Below are positions 22,320 through 33,274 of a stretch of DNA of 64,000 nucleotides, piece after piece. The stretch lies in the NCBI GenBank assembly GCA_946902985.2, contig OX336389.2:1013793441-1013857440 (forward strand). Direction: 5' to 3'. Both the position numbers and the translations under genes were made by a program. Each line of letters opens with the position of its first letter. Position 1 is the stretch's first letter. This stretch comes from Meconema thalassinum (Eukaryota; Arthropoda; Insecta; Orthoptera; Tettigoniidae). Below the pieces are notes generated by a model. It was not told the origin of the DNA. It saw only the letters and a list, made by a program, of their open reading frames with translations, and ran no database searches.

Positions 22320-22576
22320 ATACCAATCTTCTCTTCAATCGCTTGATAAGGGCACGAAAAAAAAGGTTCAAAAATTTCGAACTGATGCCATCTTGAATTT
22401 TTGGAAACAATTGAACATGAGATGTCTCTACTCAAAGGTATGAATAAAAATTCGATGTTCTTAGCATAATTGCTCTCGGGTGATTAGATCCCCAGAAAAG
22501 TAATTTTGATATTTGAAAGTCACTTGGCCGCCATTTTGTTTTTGTGTTTCTCAAGATATTGAAAGTCACATACTAT
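22320..22576 (-). repeat. ~420-bp module fragment, left of the LTR element
   Basis: Minus-orientation module of the family at 15001-16440 (ATGCCATCTTGAATTTTTGG, TGGCCGCCATTTTG). It is cut at 22576 by the LTR element and resumes at 37188, so the element inserted into an existing array. Confidence 0.75.
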
Positions 22577-22580
22577 ATAC

Positions 22581-25500
22581 TGAACCCGAGGGGGTCATGC
22601 TGACTGATATCGAACGTGGATCTCAGAGACTGTGATCTCAGAATAAAGGTTCCACCAGGGAACGAACCCGAGGTCTGTTGAGGGAGTTTCATTGTAAAAA
22701 CCCCTAGAGGAAAGTATATATGTAATCACTGGTGTGATTTCAGTTGATAATGACATTATTTATTAAAATAATGCAGAGAAAAGGAGCGGAATACAGCATT
22801 ATTGGACTACTTGGAGTAGGCTATGCTGGACTTGGAACGCAGAAGTAGAGAGTTTGACGTTTTACTAATAGGCCCAGAATAGTAGAAGGAGACTCTTGGA
22901 GCCGTGTCAATCTCGCTGACCTAGTTATGTCGTCTGGAAGAGGTTGGGGAGTTGAATAATGACCCAGTTTTTCCATGACGGAGAATAGGACTGAGAAGAG
23001 TGGGGAGAGATCCCAAGGAAAATCATTGATTACTCGTGATTGGAGTAACGCAATGACATGAGAGTTGCACACAGGTGAATCTTTAGCCAGGAGGCTAATT
23101 TTAGAGCCTTTAATCTGCGAAATTGACGCATATTTAATGGAGTGCGGAAGGACATAAGACTATGGATGTTCGCGGCTGGATTTGACGATGTCGTCAGGGA
23201 TTCCCACAGAAACCGCGTCCCCACGCTATGGAGAAAACAATTAATATTAATTAATTGGCCGATCGATCCTTCAGCACGCAGATAGTCCTGGGATCAGTGA
23301 AGAAAAAGGAACCCGATGAGCATGGTTTCGAGACCAGAATCATGCTGGGAGAAGAGTCGAGATAGCGCGGGAAAATTTAGCTCTACTTTTTGTGTGAAAC
23401 TAATATAAGGGAGTCGACCCTAGTCAGAACACAGTTTGTCAGACAGTCGGAGACAGTTGTTGAGGCGGAACGTATGTCGGTACGGCTCAGGAAAGGACGC
23501 TCAAACAAAGGTTTGAACATTTGAGTGTTAACCATTATATTCACCGCACATCGTAATGCACCAAGTGAGAAGATAATAATGTATAGTCAGGAATTAATAA
23601 GAAGTACGGTAATCAACGAACTTTATTGTGTGAAATGTGTATTACCGAAGGCAAGGAAGGAGACCCGGACTTCGACTGGGGAAGCCGCGCAGTAAAACTT
23701 TTAGAAAGCTTTTATTAATGACAGTCGTGCTGCATGTGTAGTCAGAAGTACGAACAGTGGTTTGTGTTCACATAGAAAGCACCGTGTGAGATAAGTTGCA
23801 GAACTATTGAAAGTAATAATCTGTGTAAAAATTATGTACAGTGTTAAGCGCAATGTATAATATATTGACTGGTTATACATGTCTAATTACGCTGGAATGC
23901 GCTGGGAGAAACTTTACGAAGCATTTGGTAATGTCTTAAGAATACCAAATAGCAACGCTCAGGACGGAAGTGAGCATATTTATGCAAAGCAGGAAGTTTA
24001 CCGTAGGATTATTGATAGACTGTTGGTGAATTCCGGGGGCAGATGAACCAGACTTTCAATCAGGAGTTGGTAGGAGCACGGAAGATGCCGTCGACACCTG
24101 CAATTTTGATATTTTTGCCGGGGAATTTCAACCAATGAAAAGTGTAAAAAGTGACGTGTGTTATGTGTAAATAATATGTGAAATATCTTGTAAATTAATG
24201 GTTTAATAAGTGTTATAAAGTGTCATGTGTTTTGGAAGCAATAGCTTCTTTATGGAAATGCAAAGTGCCGTGTGGTTAGTGGAAGAAATGCATCATAAAA
24301 TGTGTGTATTCAAGATGCAAATGTCGCTCTAAATCTGCATATGGCAGGCGACCCGGAAGGATATGAGTGGTTGGAGCCACCATGATGAGCTTATATATGT
24401 GAGTACCCCACAAATTATGTTGATGTAGAAGTACAGGCCACTGCATGTAATGTGATTTCAGAGTTATAAAGATGCCAGTAAGAACCAGTATTAGGAGATA
24501 GACCCTCCAGGTTTAATCATTATTGTGTTGATTTTAGTAGAGTTGAGATGTTATTTTGCATCAGTGAGTGGATTAATCGTTACCACTCTTATTAAAAATG
24601 GCAAATCAGTTATGTAAACGTAACGTAACGAGCACGGTTGTTCGGATTTTAAGATGGTTAAATTGTGTTCGGATTTTGGTAATTTATGTCAGTGAGAATA
24701 ATAATAATAATAATGAATAATAAAAGGTATGAATGAATGCATCAGGCAAAATGTGGTAAGCAAGAAATATTTACGCTAATGGGAAGACTTATCGATCTAA
24801 GCAGTAAGATTATACAGTAAGATTACGTTAAGGGATTAAGAAAAGAGTGTTATATCAGAATATATTGTATTAATGGGAATATAATTATGCCAGGACATGG
24901 AAGAGCTTTCTAGTGAATTGAATTTGCAGCTTGAGTAAAAGTTTATAGAGTAATTGATAGATTTCTCTTAATAATTATAGGACGACGGTCATAACATTAG
25001 GTCGGGAACCAGGTAGTCTATTCGACGTATGAAATCTCGTACGCCGTGGGCATAGTGGGATATGTGCTTTGTGCCAGAGTGTAATTAGTGATGGACCCTA
25101 ACTCTGATGATGGATATGGAATGTTCCGGGTTCGAATCCCGTGATAGGTGAGAGGAAAACGATGGACATCTCTGCACTCTATCTGATCGCCCGAGAACTT
25201 ATTATTGAGTGATTCGGCTCGTTGAAGCGAATCTTATGACGGCAGCATGTGTGGCTGACCGCAGCATTTATTTAAGATACCGGTTACCTACTAGACCAAT
25301 GTTTTATGAATCTCGTGCCTTCATGTTGAAATGGGCCGATTTGGTGCCAGTTATTATTATCTTCAGGGTAGGAATAAATGTTAAAGCTCATCCAGTACCT
25401 ATTTGCATAATATTCATTTTAAATCCATTGGGATATGTGTGTCACTGGGACCACGGTATTTGTCTTGTAAAATCTTATACTGCTTGGGGAGAAAGCCATG

Positions 25501-26497
25501 AGATAGGAAGCGAGGGTCGAGGTAATGTTGGAACCTCACTCCACTTCTATTGTATACAGGCCGCTCGGAAGAGGGTTGGGCCGTCAAGCGAACCGTGAAA
25601 GAAGGTTTAAAAAGGGCAGATTTTAGACCCTAGTTGTAGTGTGAAATGAAACATTGTTATATTGAGTAATGAAGTCATGTGGTTTAAGAACACATTGATA
25701 ATTATAGATCACCCTGATGGTTCATGATTTTAGCAATCTAACGAATGGTTAGACGTTGCATTTGTACTGTCACTGACAACTTTTTCAGAAGTTGGTTACT
25801 CGACGCCACAAGCTACGCGCGCAAGGGTAGTTTAATTGTACCATCCGACACAGCAATAACTAACGTTTTTAAGACGAAATCACAACGGCATGCAGTGGAC
25901 CTATATATAAATAGAGGATGTGTAGGGGTAGCTTACATAATTATGGAGTTGCACGTAGACTGCTGTGCAACACCTGAATAGGCTAATGCATGTAAAGCAT
26001 TTGGTGGGAAGAGAAAGATCAAACACACACGGTACACATAATTGTCAAAATTAGGACGAAGTTTAAGGAATAAGTAATTTTGTGAAATTAAAGGAGTCAC
26101 ATTGGATGACAGTAGAATTAAAGTACAGTTTGTTTCTGAAGTTGTATGTGCATCAGCGCACTAGAGTATATTGTGAAGTTGATATAAGGGTAAAGATTTG
26201 AGTTATGATATGATTTTATTATGATAATATTATGTTGATATTAGTGGATTGTGGAAGTAATTTTGGTTTGATTTTGTTTTATGGTTGTGGGGATTGTTTT
26301 GTTTGTATGAAGCCATGATTTTATTACTGAATTAAAGTTTTAGAATAGAGTTGTGCCTTATCATTGTAGAGTTGATACCTTTTAGCCTCAAATCCAAAAT
26401 ATGCAACTGCTCAATGGGGGGAACGGTACACGCCCGAGTCCTGACGCTAGCTGGAGGCGGAGGCATATTTTCCATCGAGATATCTCACATGGGTACA
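22581..26497 (+). repeat. 5' LTR of gypsy-1 (3917 bp)
   Basis: Starts TG and ends CA. Nearly identical to 33275-37187. It carries a TATA-like box (23404-23409), a tRNA-like B box GGGTTCGAATCCCG (about 25128-25141), an AAT/ATA trinucleotide run near 24700, and a 129-codon open frame (25209-25598) that I do not regard as coding. Long R and U5 regions follow if the TATA box is used. Confidence 0.95.
23404..23441 (+). promoter_or_regulatory. candidate core promoter in gypsy-1 LTR
   Basis: TATAAG at 23404-23409 is followed 29-37 bases later by initiator-like ACAGTT (A at 23433) and TCAGACA (A at 23441). The same sequence is in the 3' LTR at 34098. If used, U3 is about 850 bases and R-U5 about 3 kb. 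Confidence 0.45.
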
Positions 26498-26515
26498 TGG
26501 AAATTGATGTCCTGT
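26498..26515 (+). promoter_or_regulatory. candidate primer-binding site, gypsy-1
   Basis: TGGAAATTGATGTCC begins immediately after the 5' LTR, in the position and with the TGG start expected for a tRNA-primed site. I cannot match it to a specific tRNA. Confidence 0.45.
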
Positions 26516-27197
26516 ACAGTGATTTGATCTATAGGTACAACTGAAATCGGTCTAGATTTAGTGCACACAACTCTATTAAAGTAACAATTAACATGAAGTA
26601 GGGGACGACCGCGCCTAACCTTAGCTAAGCTCCGAAACGAACAATATAAATTTTGATAAACACCTTAATTAACATGATCCAGGTAACTTGGGGCGGTAGT
26701 ATTCTATCATGGAATCGCCTCAATAGTTCAATATGTATGTTTTGGCATTGCAAGACCTGATCTTTATTTATCATGACTCCTTATTTAATTATCATGGCGC
26801 TGGTATGTGGGCCAGTTTTAAATACAGGTCACCTAGGCGCAGAGGTGTATTAAATTATCATGGCGCCCAGGTTCGTGGAGCTTATGGGATTTATGGAAAC
26901 CCCATAGATTTTTTATGGTATTTCATGGGGAAAACCATAGTAATTATTTTTTTGCCTCAAACTGTGTTTGAGTGATTTTTGAGTTCAGTAGGCTTTTGAT
27001 GTAACGTAGAATCTCTCTATTGAGAAGAGAATTACCCAAGGGTACGAGCGCTACATACCCAATCCACAATTTATCATAAAATTAACAGGTTTTGTACGAT
27101 TTTACAATGTGTGTACAGTGTTTGGTGTTTCTCTTCAAAACATATCCACACATGTTTCCAGGAAGCCTGCCTGCATCTCAAAGTGTATTATTGTATA
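26516..27197 (+). other. gypsy-1 untranslated leader
   Basis: About 680 bases between the primer site and gag. It contains a short direct repeat ATTATCATGGCGC (near 26788 and 26855). Open frames here are short and unsupported. Confidence 0.6.
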
Positions 27198-29573
27198 ATG
27201 TCAGGTACAGAGGAGATCCTGCAGGTGATTGCAGGGTTGAAACAGCATTTTGACTCTGTTAATATACAGAATAGGCTGGAAGCTAAGGCTTTCCAGGATT
27301 GAATAAGCGCTCGGTTAGATGATAACCAGAGTGAATTAAGTAACCGTTTAGATGCTAATCAGGTTGAATTGAATAATCGGTTAGATGCTAATCAGCTGGC
27401 AATTAATAATAACCAGGTTGAGTTGAGCAATCGGTTAGATGCCAATCAGCTGGCAATGAATGCAAATAAGGTTGAATTAAATGATAAGTTTGGTCAAATG
27501 CAAGAGGTAATTAAGACCGAAGTAACAGAAACTGTTGTAAGCATTATATCAGAAATGCAGGTTAAGACAGATAAACGTTCCGAGGCTATAGAAGCCAAGC
27601 TCGAAAGTAATTTACAGGCGTGTAAGCATGCGCAGGATGAAACCAACAGTAGGTTAGACGCGTTATCTAACGACATTAAGGATATTCAAATCCAAAATGA
27701 GGCGAATCTCGAACGCCAAGCGAAACAGTTCTCAGAATTTACTCGTACGGTAGATCAAAGGTTGGAAGAGAACGACAGCAAATGGGACCAGAAATTGAAA
27801 AGCTATGCTAGAGCAATTAACGGTGATCTAAAGAAACAGGATCAGAATATATTAGGTCAATGTCAGGAAATAGGTGAAATCAAGGCCGTCGTTAACGAAA
27901 GTAAAGAGCTGGTAGGAAATATGAAAGGTCAGATGAGCAAAGTTTATCAAGAACTGGACCAAGTTCAAAATGACATTATTGTAGTTAACAAAAGGCAAGA
28001 GGAGAATAGAGGTGAAATTGTTAAGGTCCAGAATGAAATGTCAAAGGTTAATGGACACATTCGAGAGGAAATCAAAGGATTGAGAGAAGAACTCGAAGTG
28101 AGAGAAGGCCAAAAGACAGAGGCAAACGACAAGACCCTTGCTCAGATAAAAGAAGATGTAGAGGATGAAATATCCCACATTAAACAAAGCCTGAAGGAAG
28201 ACAAGAAGAAAATATTTCAAGTAGCCGAGGAAAATCGAGATAGGCTTACCAGAATCGAGAAGGAGGTAATTACTCGTCTGGAAAGAGCGGAGATGCGACA
28301 CAATCAAATGGAGACTAGGATAATCGCACAAGAGGAAACCCTTATGAAAGATCCTAAGTCAAGTGAAGGCAGCATGGAATATATGAGGAAAACAAGGTGG
28401 GCAGACTTAGAAACCCAACCTATAATCAGGAATGCTACAGGCCCAGGCGAAATTACTTATATGACGCCAGGTGAACCAGTTGCAGCATCAACGCCACATG
28501 AAAATGCTATGCACACCCAGGTGATAAACGTAATCAGGGCAAGCGAAGAGAAACCAAGGAAATTCTCAGGTAGCCACTGTAATATGACACCAAAATATTG
28601 GTTGAAGGAAGTGTCTGAATATCTGAATGATGCGCGAATACCACAGGAGCGCAGGCTACGAGCCATTGAGAAACTAACAGAGGGAGAATGTGCATTATGG
28701 TTTCGCAGTTTCCGGTATACTTTCGATACTGTTGAGGAGTTTCGAGAGGCATTTTTGAAACGGTACTGGGATCCAGCCACACAACAGAATTTACGGTTGG
28801 ATTTATATTCAAAAAGATACAGCACTAATAATCCAACGAAGTATGCAGAATTCTTCATATCACAGATGTGTCGGTTCAAAGAACTTGATCAAAAGCCAAG
28901 CGAGCTGGAGCTATGTATTGCTATCGCCAAGTAGCTTCCATACGAGATCCAAAGACTGCTAATCTCGGCAAATGCGAAAACTGCTATGGAAATGGAGACA
29001 GTTCTTAGACAACTGGACCTCACAACAGCCAATACGATGCGTCAGAATCGGACCGTGGAACAGGTACACGTGACCAACACGCAGACTGACCAACATCAAG
29101 CTCCAAGGAACAACAAAGCTACGAGCACTGAAACATTAGATTCCAACGGACGTCAATGGGAACAGGAACCCAGAAGATGGCAGCCGAAGTACAAAGGGAA
29201 TGCTAGTAGAGGAGGAAGAGGCCGAAATTCGTGGAATAAGCAGAATACCAGGGGTAGACCGTACCAAAACAATGGAGGTAACAATGGCCAAGAAGGCAAC
29301 AATAGAAATTGGAGACCCCAGGAAAGAAGAAGTAACTTCGATGACGAGGTAGAGGAACGATATCACGCTTCATTGCGATACCTCGAGGAAAGGGGAGATG
29401 AGCCCCGGAAGCAACAAGTCCGCTGGCAAGAAGTTATGCAGAACAGGACATCGCCAGACAGATATGGAGATGGAGCTAAGAGTTTGGAGCTACAGCGCAG
29501 CGAACAGGAGAGAAGAAACTCCAAGGGGACGGGCGCTGAAAAAAACGCCAAAATTAGAAGAGTTCGGAAATGA
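27198..29573 (+). pseudogene. gypsy-1 gag, two in-frame stops
   Basis: Structural protein that would assemble the virus-like particle. ATG at 27198 (MSGTEEIL); one frame runs to 29573 apart from TGA at 27300-27302 and TAG at 28932-28934. The N-terminal third starts with four LDANQ-type 11-residue repeats (27312-27480) and continues as a long charged coiled coil to about 28360. A capsid-like block follows (PKYWLKEVSEYLNDARI, ALWFRSFRYTF, FLKRYWDP; 28580-28910). The tail is basic and G/R/N/Q-rich (RGGRGRNSWNKQNTRGR near 29210-29255) and has no CCHC zinc knuckle. Pol starts in the +1 frame and overlaps the last 176 bases. The capsid block is typical of retrotransposon Gag; the long coiled-coil extension is unusual. 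Confidence 0.88.
27312..27480 (+). repeat. 33-bp coding tandem repeat in gag
   Basis: Four copies of an 11-codon unit around R-L-D-A-N-Q-x-E-L-N-N, slightly varied, with one spacer unit. Heptad-compatible, so it likely extends the coiled coil. Confidence 0.85.
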
Positions 29574-32500
29574 TGGATGGAAGTCAGTTAACATCATCAA
29601 TTGGATAGCCAAACCAGAAGAGCTAATCGAGGATACAGGAGGATCACAGGTCATGGTCAAGAGAGAATTGCCTATTGTAATAGTAAGAGTGGCAGGATTG
29701 AAAATAAGAAGTCTGATAGACACGGGTTCAACAGTGTGCCTTATGACACAAGCTTTATATAATGAAATAGCCCAGAGAGAGAATATTTTGAAAATACCGA
29801 TCTCTAGTGTCAAAATAAAACGGGTAATTCCAGACAGAACAATGATATGTAAATATCAGGTATTCCTAGATTTACAGATAGGAGGCTCTATTTTCTCACA
29901 GAGTTTTCTATTAGTAAACAAACTGCCTTATAACCTACTTATTGGGGCAGAATTTATAAGGGAATACAGAGTGATAATAGACCTAGCACAGGACAGGGTT
30001 ATGTTCCATGTGAATGAGGAAGCCGAAGGCTTGGAGGTCGCACTCAATCAGATTGAACCAGGGTCAGACGAACAAGTATGGCATACATACAGAGACGTGG
30101 CGGAGGAAGAAGTGTTAGCTATGGAGCAGTTAGAAGAAGAACTGAAAACACTAGCCACAGACTTGGAGAAAGATCTGGAACCCGAACTGGAAGAATATAT
30201 TTCGGAAAAACTAGAGGAAGCGAAAATTGGGCTAAAAGAGAAGGAAAATTTAAAGCAATTATTACTGGAAAAGAAGGAAGTCTTTGATTCGAGACCTGGT
30301 CGTGTAAAGAACTTCACTTATGCTTTTCAAGTCAGTGATTGGACACCATAACCTATAGCCGAAAAGCATTATGCCAAAGTGAAAGAGGCAATTCAGGAGA
30401 TGTTGGAGGCCGGTGTTATTGAGAAGACACCTACGCCTTATGTAAGCCCATTGGTAATCGTACCGAAGACAGACGGGAATGTCAGAGTATGTCTGGACCT
30501 GAGACATTTAAATTTGAAGGTTATTCCGGAGTTTGACCAAGTGCCACCTATTAAAGAGATCCTCAGGAAGTTCAAAGGGAAGACCGTATTCACAAACTTG
30601 GATATCACTTCCAGTTTCCACCATCTTGAATTAGAGAAGAAAACTAGTCTGATGACAGGATTTATGTTTGATCAACACACATACACGTTTTTAAGGCTAC
30701 CTTTTGGTTGGAAAACAGCTGGTTCAGCACTGATAAGAGCGTTAGATCGCAATCTATCAGATGATGTGAAAGAGAGTACCATCAGATATGTAGACGACAT
30801 TCTACTCACATCAGAATCTCTGGAGGAGCACATGAGAGACCTGAAGAAGTTGCTAGATGACCTTCGTGAAGCTAACTTTAAGGTTAATATCAAGAAATCG
30901 CACTTCTGTCAGAGGGAAGTTAAATTCCTAGGGTATGTTATTGATGCAAATGGAGTTAAGCCTAATCCAGATAAATTGGAGGTTATTCGAAATTTCCCTC
31001 GACCCACGAAAGTAAAGCACGTCCGACAGTATTTGGGGGTAATTGGATTCTTTTCGAACCACTGCCCAAACTATACTACGACTGTAGCACCCCTGCAGGA
31101 CCTATTGAATAAAGGCGGCAGATGGAATTGGACGGAGCAATGTCAGGAAGCATTCGTGAGGTCAAAACAAATGCTTTTGGAATATGTGAAACTGGGATAC
31201 CCGGATTATACACAGAAGTTCATCATACAGACGGATGCATCACTTATTGGTATAGGAGCGATGCTATTCCAGGAAAATGTTGACCAGCCTGAAAAGAAAG
31301 CCTTTATAAGTAGGAGGTTGAAAGCCCATGAGAAAAACTACACGATTACAGAGATAGAGTTGCTCGCAATTTTGTACGCGTTGCAATCATGGCATAAACT
31401 CGTGTATGGCTTTCAAATAGTCCTCAGAACAGACCATAAAGCTTAAACATTTTTGTTAAAGACGGACTTGTCTAGCCAGAGATTGACAAGATGGTCCCTG
31501 TATATTCAGCAATTCAATGTGGAAATAGAATACTGTCCAGGGAAAGAGAATGTAATACCGGACATATTAAGCCGTTACCCTAGAGAAGAGGAAGCGCTAG
31601 CTGTCCAGATTGAGAATCGAGATCAGAAGACGTTGGATGACTTGAGGAATCTTACCAACCTACAACGCGAAGATCCGTGGTTGAAGATGATGATCGATTA
31701 CTTCGAGGGACGCTTAGCAAGGGGAACTGCAATATACAGAGAGGCAGAGGCATTGGCAACAGATTATGTATGGTATAATCAGATACTACACATGTGGGAT
31801 GATGTAGATCATACACGTCAAAGGATTGTGATTCCTGCATCTTTGCAGAGGAGATTGGTGTGGCTAGCACACAGAGCATTTGGACATCCCGGAATAGTCA
31901 AGATTTGTGCTCTATTGAAAGAAGCATTTACTTGGCCAAAGTTGAGAGAAACGGTGAGAAATGTTATTAGGACATGTGATTTGTGCCAAAGGGTAAAGCC
32001 AAATCCCTTTTTAATGAGGCAACGACCTATCCCGTTGTTACCGGAGAAGCCAAGGCAGCTATTGAGCATAGATAATTTTGGACCACTGCCTAGAGCACGT
32101 AGAGGCAATATACACATTTTTGTAGCCATGGATGTATTTTCGAAAATGGTGGTATTATGCCCCATACAGAAGACAAGTTCAAAGCAGGTATTGAAACGCC
32201 TGAAGGAGAGAGTTATTCCGATTCTTGGGAAGCCGGATAACATCCTCTCGGACCATGGGAGCTGCTTCACAAGCGCAGAATTTCGTCGAGAACTGGAAAC
32301 TCTAGGAATTAGGCAGATTTTATCTACCATTCGCCATCCTGAGGCAAGTCCAGTTGAAAGAGTAATGAGAGAGATCCAAAAATACATGAAGATCTACTGC
32401 TCTGAAGAGAATTGGCGTTGGATTGAGTTTCTTGAAGTAATTGAATACTGTATAAATAATACTGTACATGAGGCGACAGGTCAGGTTCCCGTGACTCTAC

Positions 32501-33192
32501 ATTTGGATCAGAGACCGGAGAGACCGTGGACTGGTGTTATTCCGTTACCAGTAGACGCACAGCCAGGACGAGAATTGAGGATCCAGCGAACCTTCGAATA
32601 TCTCCAAGCACAGGCGGAGAGACGTCAGAGGAGAAATCGTGCGAAGAGGTATCATAGACCGCTTTTCGTCGGTGAAAACGTTTTAGTCAGGAGACCAGCC
32701 AGTTCAGATCCAGGGGCAAGGAAATATAAGAAGTTCATTTTTGCATATCACGGCCCGTTCGAGGTGATTAGATACCTACAAAACAATGCATACAGAATAA
32801 GGCATTTAGAAACAGGAAACGAGGTTGTTATGAATGCAGCCAATTTAAAAATTTACCATCCGCCAGAGGAATTTGACGAACAAGAAGAAGTATTGGCAGC
32901 GCACACCCAACTGAACGTGGATAGCGATGTCAGCCAGGAAGTCAGACCTGAGAGTTCGCGCAGCGAGGCGGAACGAGAAGCAGACAGCTTGCCCAGTGTA
33001 AGGGACAAACAGCAAGAATGCCAGTGCCTGCGAGAACTTTACAAAGAAATGGTCGAAGCGGCAAGGGAAGTTGAGGCCATAAATGAAGCCCTCCGTCAAG
33101 AGAATGAACAGCTTAGAGCCGAGCGCAGTGTGGAAGGGGGAGCTAGACTAAACCTACTCGCAGCCAGACGAGGTGAAGGACCCCAGATGTAA
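29398..33192 (+). pseudogene. gypsy-1 pol: protease, RT, RNase H, integrase; two stops
   Basis: Enzymatic polyprotein in one frame of 1265 codons, interrupted by TAA at 30349-30351 and 31444-31446. Aspartic protease: DTGS at 29719-29730, with the second-half block NLLIGAEF near 29930. Reverse transcriptase: LDLRHLNL, FTNLDI and the active site YVDD at 30787-30798. RNase H: QTDAS (D at 31234), TEIELLA, RTDHK. Integrase: H-H-C-C zinc finger ending CDLC (31975-31986), catalytic D at 32071, D at 32251, E at 32356 (a D-x34-E spacing), then a GPF module (YHGPFEVI near 32748). An acidic, coiled-coil C-terminal tail of about 110 codons follows. All catalytic residues are present; only the stops break it. 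Expression would need a +1 shift from gag. Confidence 0.95.
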
Positions 33193-33261
33193 ACACAGAC
33201 AGTGGTAGACAGTCAGCTGGTTACTTACAGAAAGTCACTTGCAATTGACTTCTATAAGTTT

Positions 33262-33274
33262 TGCAAGGGGAATA
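33262..33274 (+). promoter_or_regulatory. polypurine tract, gypsy-1
   Basis: GCAAGGGGAATA directly precedes the 3' LTR, the place where plus-strand synthesis is primed. Confidence 0.75.

Noticed and set aside
25209..25598. 129-codon open frame in both LTRs of gypsy-1 (also 35903-36289)
   Set aside because: Its presence twice only reflects LTR identity. Most differences between the two copies change amino acids and one is a 3-base indel, so there is no sign of protein-level constraint; no domain recognised.
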